Source: Balneolales bacterium
Lineage (GTDB): Bacteria; Bacteroidota; Rhodothermia; Balneolales; Natronogracilivirgulaceae
Direction of reading: 5' to 3'
Assembly (NCBI GenBank): GCA_007133875.1
Contig: SLLW01000342.1
Coordinates: 1-7,361, forward strand
DNA: 7,361 bases
Part shown: piece by piece, positions 1-7,361 of the stretch
Layout: each line of letters starts with the position of its first letter
How positions within the stretch are numbered: position 1 is the first letter of the stretch
Made by a program: the position numbers and the translations under genes
Notes under the pieces: model-generated
Told to the model about the DNA's origin: nothing
Database searches by the model: none
The model's input: the letters and a program-made list of their open reading frames with translations, nothing else

Positions 1-1592
<1,592 letters not shown>

Positions 1593-1664
1593 GCGGATTT
1601 CTTATTTTATGATTCAGAAATTTATACAGCATTCCATATTGCAGAATATTAACCACCTCCTTCC
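1593..1664 (+). promoter_or_regulatory. AT-rich gap between ligA and the STAS gene, with a CACCTCCTT run before the start codon
   Basis: This 72-base spacer is markedly richer in A+T than its surroundings, which suits a promoter. I could not find a well-spaced -35/-10 pair or a Bacteroidota-type -33/-7 pair, so the promoter role is only inferred. No hairpin with a T-tract marks the end of ligA. At 1654-1662 the strand reads CACCTCCTT, two bases before the ATG. This is the anti-Shine-Dalgarno sequence itself and not a ribosome binding site, so the start at 1665 is SD-less. Confidence 0.3.
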
Positions 1665-2018
1665 ATGAAATTTGAAATCCAGACGGAAAACGATTACTCC
1701 ATCATGAGCCTGAAATCTGAGCGGCTCGACAGCAAAGTGGCTCCGGAACTCAAGAGTCAATTTATCGTTCTGGCGAATACCAGCGATTCGGGGCATCTGA
1801 TTCTGGATCTGGGAGCCCTGACCTTTGCAGATTCCAGCGGCCTTGGTGCGCTGCTGCTTGCACAGCGTCTTTACCGCGACCTGGACCGCAATCTGGTTCT
1901 ATGCAATGTTCCGGAGCGGGTCCACAAACTACTGGTTATCTCCCAACTGGAGAGTGCCTTCACGATAGCTTCTGATGTGAATGAGGGGATTTCATTGGCA
2001 GCTGAATCCGGCATCTGA
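1665..2018 (+). CDS. single-domain STAS protein, anti-sigma factor antagonist type (SpoIIAA/RsbV-like)
   Basis: This is a small cytosolic protein of 117 residues made of one STAS domain, the same size as SpoIIAA. Family members bind a GHKL-type kinase/anti-sigma factor in its ADP state and free the sigma factor; phosphorylation of one serine in the STAS domain switches them off. The alternating strands and helices are visible, and the signature DSSGLG occupies residues 56-61, preceded by the strand HLILDLGALTF. The first serine of that motif, Ser57, aligns with the phosphorylated Ser58 of SpoIIAA. No transmembrane segment is seen, which excludes a SulP transporter fragment. It stands between ligA and pgpH with gaps of 72 and 85 bases. 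No RsbW/SpoIIAB kinase, PP2C phosphatase or sigma factor is in the window, so its partner is unknown. It may act in stress-response partner switching or as an orphan STAS regulator. The family call is firm; the pathway is inference. Confidence 0.9.
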   Translation: MKFEIQTENDYSIMSLKSERLDSKVAPELKSQFIVLANTSDSGHLILDLGALTFADSSGLGALLLAQRLYRDLDRNLVLCNVPERVHKLLVISQLESAFTIASDVNEGISLAAESGI

Positions 2019-2035
2019 ACTTATTTACATTCAGG

Positions 2036-2061
2036 CGCTGACCGGATCCGGTGACACAGCG
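2036..2061. repeat. inverted repeat with a 12-base palindrome between the STAS gene and pgpH
   Basis: The perfect palindrome ACCGGATCCGGT sits at 2041-2052, bracketed by the complementary arms CGCTG (2036-2040) and CAGCG (2057-2061). As RNA it could fold into an imperfect hairpin with a GACA bulge on the 3' side, followed by GGATTTT. That resembles a poor intrinsic terminator for the STAS transcript. As DNA the palindrome could be a dimeric repressor site 52 bases ahead of pgpH. CCGG-containing words are frequent throughout this window, so chance is possible. The rest of the 2019-2103 gap shows no recognised promoter and no Shine-Dalgarno sequence before the pgpH ATG. Confidence 0.35.
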
Positions 2062-2103
2062 GATTTTACAGCGTCCTGCTTTTGCAACTTTTAGCCTGTA
2101 TAT

Positions 2104-4587
2104 ATGGGTGTATTAGAAAAACTGGGGCTTCACAGAAAGAAAAAGGCCTATGTTCCTTTTACAACGGAAAAATTAAAAAAGGACCAGGCTCCCGGTATCT
2201 TTAACAAGAACCTTGTTTTCAAGTCTCTTGTAAGTATTTTTTTTCTGGCCATCGTAATCTCACTTTATCCCAGATCACCGATTCAGGATGCGGCCTACAG
2301 CATCGGTGAACCGTGGCGCGACGATGACCTGACGGCCCCCTTTTCTTTCAGCCTGCTGAAAGACGATGCCGAAATCGAAGCGGAAATACGGGAGATCCGT
2401 GAGAACACCCCTCCCATATTTATCATCGAACCCGAAGCGCAATCACGGACCATTGCCCGGCTGGATTCGTTATTCAGTCAGATGAACCAGGTAATGGAGG
2501 CTTATATGGAGTGGCAGTACACCCGGATGCAGGACGGGCCGGAAGCCGCCGAATCTGACAGTCTCCGTTATCTCACCATCCGAAACCGCTCCGGAATCGA
2601 CCTGGATGATGACGTCTGGCAGGCTTTTACCAGGCAATACCGTCAAATACAACTGGAGAATAACGAATCGACGGGATGGATGAACGGATTTGTCGGAGAT
2701 CAACTGCAAGCCGACCTGGAGCTTTTTCTCGAACAGCTCTATTCAGATGGAATCATCAATGTTCCCCGGGAAAACCTGGAAACCAGGGAAATCACCATCC
2801 GGAATCAAAGGGAACGAACCGAACAGAATGTCCTGTTGGATAATGTCCGCACGAGCGGGGAATCGCGCGAATTTGTACGTACCCGGCTTTCCGATCGGTT
2901 TGAACAGGAATTCGTCCGTACAGCCATACAATTTTTGTCCCTGGTGATCGAACCTAACCTCATTTACGATGAGGAGGAGACCGAGGCGCTAATCCAGGAT
3001 TATATTGACTCCATCTCCCCCACCAAAGGTGCGGTCTCATCCGGACAGGTGATCATTCGGCGGGGCGATATCATCACCCCCGAACGGCACAACATGATTC
3101 AGAGCCTGATGTACGCCCGGGCTGAACGAGCCGGTGATATCGATATCTGGAAACAGTACATCGGCGAAACATTGCTTGTCCTTGCCGTGTTTCTCATTTT
3201 CTTCTTCTACATCTATCTTTACCGCCGGAAGATATTTGACAACAACCCCATGTTGCTGCTTGTATTCCTTGCCATCGCATTGGTTTACAGCATCGGGGCT
3301 TTTGTTGCACGATTAGATGATTTCTCACCCTATGTCGTTCCATTTGCCATCGCTCCGATCCTGCTGACCATTATCTTCGATTCGCGGGTCGGGATCATGA
3401 CGACCACTATGCTGGCCCTGCTTGCAGGACTTATGTTCGGCAACAGTTTTGAATTTGTCCTGGCCACCATCACGGCGTGCAGTATTGGTGTCTATTCGGT
3501 CCGGGACATCAAGGACCGCAGTCAGTTTTATCTGACCACACCGGCACTCATCTACTTTTCCTACGCTTTTGTGCTGTTTGGATTCACGCTTACGAAAGTG
3601 GGTGGATGGGGAACCTATATCGACAACATGACTTTCCTGCTTGCAAATGTTGTGGGAGTCTGGCTGACCTATCCCCTGATCCTGCTCATTGAAAAAACGT
3701 TTCGGATTACAACCGACGTAACCCTGCTTGAGCTGAGTGACACCAATCGGCCGATTCTCAAAAGGCTGATGCTTGAGGCTCCCGGCACGTTCCATCACAG
3801 CCTCCAGGTTGCCAACCTTGCCGAGGCTGCGGCCACAGGAATCGGTGGCAACTCCCTGCTCTGCCGTGTCGGAGCGCTTTATCATGATATCGGCAAACTT
3901 GAAAAACCGCAATATTTTGTAGAAAATCAGCATTCGCGTAACGAACATGACAAGCTCAAACCCCGTATGAGCGCCCTGATCATCAAAAACCATGTGGATG
4001 CCGGATACAAAATGGGAAAAGAGCTGGAGCTTCCCGATGTGTTACTGAATTTTATCCGCACCCATCACGGCACCTCCCTCATCCGCTTTTTTTATGAGAA
4101 AGCCATGAACGAATCGGGCAACGAGCAGGAGATTCAGGAAGAAGATTTCCGATATGACGGACCGATTCCGAACAGCAGAGAAACCGGTATTATGCTGCTG
4201 GCCGACAGTGTAGAAGCGGCCTCGCGCTCCATGTCGGACCACTCCTATCAGAAACTTGAAAATCTGGTTAACCGACTGGTAGAGGATCGTCTGGCAGAAG
4301 GCCAGCTCAATGACTGTGCTCTGACACTCAAGGATCTGAGCATCATCAAAGATGTATTCACGCGGATTCTGCAGGGCATGTATCACGGGCGTGTAAAATA
4401 CCCTGGACAAGAAGCAAACGAAGCCGCAGACGCTGCCGCTCAGGTGGCATCCGCTGAACAGCTGAAAAAAACGGATCAGATAGAAGCCGGCGAGAAGAAA
4501 GAATCAGATAAAAAAAGCGAATCCAGTGATAAGAGAGAATCCGGCGGGAGAAGCGGATCCGTCAATCAGGATGAGTCTGAAAAATGA
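2104..4587 (+). CDS. pgpH: PgpH-like 7TM-HD membrane cyclic di-AMP phosphodiesterase
   Basis: PgpH-family proteins hydrolyse the second messenger c-di-AMP to pApA at the inner face of the membrane, affecting osmolyte/potassium control and envelope stress. This protein has 827 residues in the standard order. There is a basic cytoplasmic N-terminus (1-38), TM1 (about 38-56), an extracytoplasmic 7TMR-HDED domain (about 57-345), seven membrane helices (about 354-530) and a cytoplasmic HD domain (about 535-767). The metal-binding set is complete: H565 in GTFHHS, H594-D595 in YHDIGK, H630 in NHVDAG, H654-H655 in THHGTS and D701 in LLADSVEAA. An active enzyme is therefore expected. The c-di-AMP specificity is inferred from the family, not shown. 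After the YHGRVKYP end of the HD domain, residues 768-827 form a Lys/Glu/Ser-rich low-complexity tail that is probably disordered. The stop overlaps xerD by four bases. No c-di-AMP cyclase or receptor gene is visible. A T8 tract (2237-2244) lies in TM1. Confidence 0.93.
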   Translation: MGVLEKLGLHRKKKAYVPFTTEKLKKDQAPGIFNKNLVFKSLVSIFFLAIVISLYPRSPIQDAAYSIGEPWRDDDLTAPFSFSLLKDDAEIEAEIREIRENTPPIFIIEPEAQSRTIARLDSLFSQMNQVMEAYMEWQYTRMQDGPEAAESDSLRYLTIRNRSGIDLDDDVWQAFTRQYRQIQLENNESTGWMNGFVGDQLQADLELFLEQLYSDGIINVPRENLETREITIRNQRERTEQNVLLDNVRTSGESREFVRTRLSDRFEQEFVRTAIQFLSLVIEPNLIYDEEETEALIQDYIDSISPTKGAVSSGQVIIRRGDIITPERHNMIQSLMYARAERAGDIDIWKQYIGETLLVLAVFLIFFFYIYLYRRKIFDNNPMLLLVFLAIALVYSIGAFVARLDDFSPYVVPFAIAPILLTIIFDSRVGIMTTTMLALLAGLMFGNSFEFVLATITACSIGVYSVRDIKDRSQFYLTTPALIYFSYAFVLFGFTLTKVGGWGTYIDNMTFLLANVVGVWLTYPLILLIEKTFRITTDVTLLELSDTNRPILKRLMLEAPGTFHHSLQVANLAEAAATGIGGNSLLCRVGALYHDIGKLEKPQYFVENQHSRNEHDKLKPRMSALIIKNHVDAGYKMGKELELPDVLLNFIRTHHGTSLIRFFYEKAMNESGNEQEIQEEDFRYDGPIPNSRETGIMLLADSVEAASRSMSDHSYQKLENLVNRLVEDRLAEGQLNDCALTLKDLSIIKDVFTRILQGMYHGRVKYPGQEANEAADAAAQVASAEQLKKTDQIEAGEKKESDKKSESSDKRESGGRSGSVNQDESEK
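4584..4587 (+). promoter_or_regulatory. ATGA stop-start overlap of pgpH and xerD
   Basis: The xerD ATG (4584-4586) overlaps the pgpH TGA (4585-4587). Such overlaps usually mean one mRNA and translational coupling, with ribosomes that finish the upstream gene reinitiating on the downstream one. Only a weak purine stretch (AGGATGAG, 4569-4576) precedes the xerD start, which makes reinitiation the likelier mode. Confidence 0.75.
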
Positions 4588-5489
4588 GTTTCTTTGAGAA
4601 AGAGCGTAATCAGTATCTCTATTTCCTGAAACTGGAAAAAGGCCTTGCCGGGAATTCGATTTCGGCTTATGAAACCGATTTGCTGCGATACCTCACATTT
4701 ATCGGAAGAGATATTGGTATCAACGACCTCTCCGGAATCACCCTCGGGCACATCGAAAAGTATCTCGAAGAGCTGCTGGCCATGAACCTGTCGGTCAGTA
4801 CCATTTCCCGGAACATCTCCACGATCCGCGGTTTTCACCAGTTTGCCGTCATGGAGCGGTGGAGCCCGGCTAATCCCGCCGAACTGATCGAACTTCCCCG
4901 AAAAGGGCGAAATCTTCCGGATGTGCTTGACCAGGATGAGATTGCCCGCACTCTGGAGTCACCCGACCGGAGTGACACACTCGGTAAACGGAATGCCGCT
5001 ATCCTGGAACTGATGTATGCCACCGGATTGCGTGCCAGCGAAACCATCGAGCTTCAGACCGACCAGCTGGTCACCGAACTTAAACTGTTGCGGATCATCG
5101 GGAAGGGCAATAAAGAGCGGCTGGTCCCCATTGGCGGGATGGCCCTTGAAGCGTTGGACGATTACCGGAAAAACAGCCGGCCATTTCTGCTGAAACGGGG
5201 GGTCGATTCGCAAAACAGGCTTTTCCTGAGCTACCGGGGCAAGCCGTTGTCACGCATGAGTCTGTGGCATATAGTCACCGATGCCGCCAAAGAAGCCGGG
5301 ATCACAAAAACGATACATCCACACACATTGCGACACTCATTCGCCACCCACCTGCTCGAAGGAGGTGCCGATCTGAGGGCGGTACAGGAAATGCTGGGGC
5401 ATGTCTCCATCCTGACGACCGAAATTTACACCCACATCGACCGTTCTTTCCTTGAAGAAGTGCACAAAACGTATCACCCCAGAGCTTGA
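4584..5489 (+). CDS. xerD: XerD-type tyrosine recombinase (chromosome dimer resolution)
   Basis: XerC/XerD recombinases cut and rejoin DNA at the chromosomal dif site to resolve dimers before division, normally under FtsK control. This 301-residue protein has the N-terminal SAM-like core-binding domain (about 1-90; SISAYETDLLRYL, STISRNISTIRGFHQF). The C-terminal catalytic domain follows, with every active-site residue: R150 (ATGLRASE), K174 (GKGNKER), H247 and R250 (HPHTLRHSFATHLL), H273 (LGHVSI) and the nucleophile Y282 (TEIYTHID). Spacing and length match E. coli XerD (298 residues), and the C-terminus HPRA matches the XerD ending, favouring XerD over XerC or a phage integrase. No attachment-site duplication, excisionase or cargo is nearby, so this is a housekeeping recombinase. 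No dif-like 28-base site is seen in the window. It is probably co-transcribed with pgpH. XerD versus a sole Xer protein serving both roles cannot be decided here. Confidence 0.93.
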   Translation: MSFFEKERNQYLYFLKLEKGLAGNSISAYETDLLRYLTFIGRDIGINDLSGITLGHIEKYLEELLAMNLSVSTISRNISTIRGFHQFAVMERWSPANPAELIELPRKGRNLPDVLDQDEIARTLESPDRSDTLGKRNAAILELMYATGLRASETIELQTDQLVTELKLLRIIGKGNKERLVPIGGMALEALDDYRKNSRPFLLKRGVDSQNRLFLSYRGKPLSRMSLWHIVTDAAKEAGITKTIHPHTLRHSFATHLLEGGADLRAVQEMLGHVSILTTEIYTHIDRSFLEEVHKTYHPRA

Positions 5490-5656
5490 TAAAACCGATC
5501 AAACTGTACGTAAATCACAAAATGGCAGATGACACAACACCCCGGAATCATGGCTAACATATCTCCGGGCAGCAATCTGAGCCGGTACCTCTCAACCGGA
5601 ATCCGGAACATCTCATCCGTTATCATCCGGCACGACCCAAACAATTACAGTCACCC
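5490..5656. repeat. xerD-mtnA gap with several CCGG-centred inverted repeats
   Basis: This 167-base gap holds no convincing gene. CCCGGA (5541-5546) pairs with TCCGGG (5564-5569) across a 17-base loop. CCGGT (5582-5586) pairs with ACCGG (5595-5599) across 8 bases. CCGGAATCCGG (5596-5606) is a near-perfect palindrome around a central A. The octamer CCGGAATC occurs twice, at 5542-5549 and 5596-5603. TTGAT (5486-5490) and ATCAA (5498-5502) straddle the xerD stop. None is followed by a T-tract, so an intrinsic terminator is not supported. No riboswitch is recognised, and I saw no clear promoter, although mtnA probably has its own given the gap length. Confidence 0.35.
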
Positions 5657-6733
5657 ATGTCAGCTAATACTTCCGAAATCCCGGTTATTCAATCCATTGA
5701 ATGGTTAGACGATCATGTCAGGATCATTGACCAGACCTGTCTGCCCGACCGCGAGGTTCATCTGGACCTTTTCGAAGTCGGAAAAATTTGGGAAGCCATT
5801 CGTACGCTCCGGGTCCGCGGTGCGCCGGCCATTGGCATCATCACGGCATACGGCGTTTACCTGGGACTCAAAGAGGCACCGGAGACCTCTTTTGATGAGT
5901 TTGATGAATCAAGAGAGCAGATATGCAACTATCTGGCGCTATCGCGTCCGACGGCTGTCAATCTCCAGTGGGCGCTGGACCGGGCAACCCGCTGCATCCA
6001 TGAGATGAAAAACCAACCTGTTCCGGAAATTAAAACGGCATTGCTGGAACTGGCAAAAACCATCCATCGTGAGGACAAGGCGATTTGTGCTGCTATCGGT
6101 AAAAACGGGCAGGAACTTGTTCCCGATTACGCGCGGATATTAACTCACTGCAATACCGGAAGTTTGGCAACCGGCCAGTATGGGACGGCACTTTCGATAA
6201 TCTACCACGCCCATCTGCAGGAAAAAAATGTACATGTATGGGTAGATGAGACCCGTCCGCTTCTCCAGGGAAGCCGGTTGACCTCCTGGGAGCTGCAAAA
6301 ATCAGGTATCGATCACCATATCATCACCGATTCGATGGCCGGATGGATTATGCAGCGGCAGGGTCTTGACCTGGTTGTTGTCGGGACCGACCGGGTGGCA
6401 GCCAACGGGGATACCGCCAACAAGATCGGTACGTATTCCCTGGCCGTGCTGGCAAAGCATCATAAGATCCCGTTTTATGTCGCCGCGCCGTTATCCTCAA
6501 TCGACCGGAGCCTTTCATCGGGTGCGGACATTCCAATCGAGGAGCGCTCCGCAGAAGAGCTCAGGAAAATAGGCCAATACCCGACAGCACCAGCCGATGC
6601 GCCGGTTTACAATCCGGCATTTGACATCACGCCACATGCGTTAATCACGGCTTTTATCACCGAAAAAGGGATTATCCGGCCGGATTTCACGGAAAATATC
6701 GCATTGATGATGGATGGTGAAGCTGCCGGCTGA
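5657..6733 (+). CDS. mtnA: S-methyl-5-thioribose-1-phosphate isomerase MtnA
   Basis: MtnA converts the aldose 5-methylthioribose 1-phosphate to the ketose 5-methylthioribulose 1-phosphate, a step of the methionine salvage pathway that recycles methylthioadenosine from polyamine synthesis. It is a soluble cytosolic enzyme. The 358 residues match the family (about 345-360) and carry its signatures in order: RGAPAIG (54-60), THCNTGSLATGQYGTAL with the catalytic cysteine C165, VWVDETRPLLQGSRLTSWEL, and GTDRVAANGDTANKIGTYSL with the catalytic aspartate D245. The 80-residue Cys-Asp spacing equals that of the Bacillus subtilis enzyme (Cys160, Asp240). These residues favour MtnA over the related eIF2B-alpha-like or ribose-1,5-bisphosphate isomerases. 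The ATG at 5657 is the only suitable start; it lacks a Shine-Dalgarno sequence. No other salvage gene (mtnK, mtnP, mtnB, mtnC, mtnD) is in the window. The stop lies ten bases from the stop of the convergent yciO-like gene. Confidence 0.96.
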   Translation: MSANTSEIPVIQSIEWLDDHVRIIDQTCLPDREVHLDLFEVGKIWEAIRTLRVRGAPAIGIITAYGVYLGLKEAPETSFDEFDESREQICNYLALSRPTAVNLQWALDRATRCIHEMKNQPVPEIKTALLELAKTIHREDKAICAAIGKNGQELVPDYARILTHCNTGSLATGQYGTALSIIYHAHLQEKNVHVWVDETRPLLQGSRLTSWELQKSGIDHHIITDSMAGWIMQRQGLDLVVVGTDRVAANGDTANKIGTYSLAVLAKHHKIPFYVAAPLSSIDRSLSSGADIPIEERSAEELRKIGQYPTAPADAPVYNPAFDITPHALITAFITEKGIIRPDFTENIALMMDGEAAG

Positions 6734-6743
6734 CCGAACGCAT

Positions 6744-7361
6744 TTACGCTTCTACAGGCTCCAGGTCACAAATGGCACAGACCTCGAGAAATTTGTCGAA
6801 CCCTTTTCCGGCACGGATAACCACCGGCTCTTCCGCAGACATATCAACAATGGTTGAGTGTTCTTCTGCCAGGTTTTGCTCGTTATCCACAATCAGATCC
6901 ACCTGTTTTTCAAATCTGCGGAACAGCTCAAGGCGGTCGGTGGTACCATTGCCCGATATTCCGTCGTAGTCGGGATGGCGGGCAGTTGTGGCAATAAGAG
7001 GGATACCGAGTTCCTCCACCAGTTTTTCACAGATCGGATACTCGGGAACCCGAAAACCGATCGTCTGGCGACGGGAATTAAGTAATAGTTTAGGTACCTC
7101 CCTGGTTGCCGGAAGCACAAACGTATAGGGTCCGGGAATCAGGCGTTTAATTGCTTTGAACTGGTTATCACCCAGTTTTGCAAATTTGGAAATTCCGGAG
7201 AGGGAGTCGCAGAGAAGGGTCAGGAGGTGGTCATCTTTAAGTCGCCGGATTTGACGGATGCGCTCAATGCCTTTTTTGTTGCTGTAGCTGCAGGCCAGTG
7301 CGTATTGGGTGTCGGTGGGAAGCAACATGATCTCGTCGCTGTGAAGCCGGTCCGTTATATC
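6744..7361 (-). CDS. yciO: YciO-like protein of the Sua5/TsaC/YrdC fold, N-terminus beyond the window
   Basis: The YrdC fold binds RNA and nucleotides. TsaC/Sua5 members make threonylcarbamoyl-AMP for the t6A37 modification of tRNA, whereas the role of YciO is unsettled. The match to E. coli YciO runs the whole length: LLPTDTQYALAC, IRRLKDDHLLTLLC, IPGPYTFVLPATREVP, QTIGFRVPEYPI, EKQVDLIVDN and EEPVVIRAGKG. Sua5/TsaC-specific signatures are missing: the KGRP-type basic motif reads RRLKDDH, and the SAN motif region reads ATTARHPDYDG. This argues against it being the main t6A enzyme. A Met at 7328-7326 sits only two residues before the PTD strand, and the frame stays open to 7361 with plausible sequence (DRLHSDEIM). 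The real start is therefore off the right edge, with roughly 18 residues missing by comparison with YciO; 205 residues are visible. It converges with mtnA. Family assignment is firm, YciO subtype likely, function inferred. Confidence 0.88.
   Translation of the reverse strand, partial: DITDRLHSDEIMLLPTDTQYALACSYSNKKGIERIRQIRRLKDDHLLTLLCDSLSGISKFAKLGDNQFKAIKRLIPGPYTFVLPATREVPKLLLNSRRQTIGFRVPEYPICEKLVEELGIPLIATTARHPDYDGISGNGTTDRLELFRRFEKQVDLIVDNEQNLAEEHSTIVDMSAEEPVVIRAGKGFDKFLEVCAICDLEPVEA

Noticed and set aside
1598..1628. A possible sigma-70 promoter with TATACA (1623-1628) as the -10 element before the STAS gene.
   Set aside because: No acceptable -35 hexamer lies at 16-18 bases; the nearest T-rich hexamer has poor identity and wrong spacing.
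3743..3756. A 12-base palindrome, AATCGGCCGATT, within pgpH.
   Set aside because: It lies within conserved coding sequence (TNRPIL) and a single 12-base palindrome in several kilobases is unremarkable.
3325..3993. A 222-codon open frame on the minus strand inside pgpH.
   Set aside because: It is entirely antisense to the conserved membrane and HD regions of pgpH, is rich in His/Gln/Arg/Cys as antisense shadows often are, and shows no family motif.
4584..5489. The tyrosine recombinase as an integrase of a mobile element.
   Set aside because: Length, active-site spacing and the HPRA C-terminus fit housekeeping XerD; there are no att repeats, tRNA target, excisionase or cargo genes.
5490..5656. 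A dif site or an S-box/SAM riboswitch before mtnA.
   Set aside because: No 28-base dif-like sequence with 11-base arms is visible. The hairpins present do not form the multi-helix core of a SAM riboswitch, and there is no terminator or SD sequence to control.
5550..5708. A 52-codon ATG frame covering most of the xerD-mtnA gap and running into mtnA.
   Set aside because: It overlaps the start of mtnA by 52 bases, has no ribosome binding site, matches nothing recognisable and has the composition of translated noncoding DNA.

Overview
This window looks like an ordinary chromosomal housekeeping segment with six protein-coding genes and no sign of mobile DNA, RNA genes, CRISPR or toxin/defence loci. 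G+C is roughly half by eye and coding density is high. None of the visible starts has a convincing Shine-Dalgarno sequence (no purine-rich AGGAGG-like run before the STAS, pgpH or mtnA starts). Leader usage of this kind is typical of the Bacteroidota and their relatives. Together with the protein repertoire (a PgpH-type cyclic di-AMP hydrolase, a SpoIIAA-like STAS protein, a YciO-like protein), this makes a member of the FCB group, possibly Balneolota/Rhodothermota, my best guess. That placement is an inference and is not proven here.

Layout. Bases 1-1592 (+) hold the C-terminal three quarters of the NAD-dependent DNA ligase LigA; its catalytic lysine lies just off the left edge. After a 72-base AT-rich gap, 1665-2018 (+) encodes a single-domain STAS protein of the anti-sigma-factor-antagonist type. 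An 85-base gap with an inverted repeat leads to 2104-4587 (+), a full-length PgpH-like membrane HD phosphodiesterase. Its stop overlaps the start of 4584-5489 (+), a XerD-type tyrosine recombinase, by four bases. A 167-base gap with several CCGG-centred inverted repeats precedes 5657-6733 (+), mtnA (methylthioribose-1-phosphate isomerase). Ten bases later, on the opposite strand, the gene at 7361-6744 encodes a YciO/TsaC-fold protein whose N-terminus runs off the right edge.

How the genes fit together. The only tight link is pgpH-xerD (ATGA overlap), which predicts co-transcription and coupled translation of a cyclic di-AMP hydrolase and a chromosome dimer resolution recombinase. LigA and XerD both act on DNA. 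The STAS protein is probably one half of a partner-switching regulatory pair whose kinase is not in this window. mtnA (methionine salvage) and the yciO-like gene converge and seem functionally unrelated to the rest. I found no convincing undescribed system. The findings below are modest leads: gene-neighbourhood questions, small inverted repeats and sequence curiosities.
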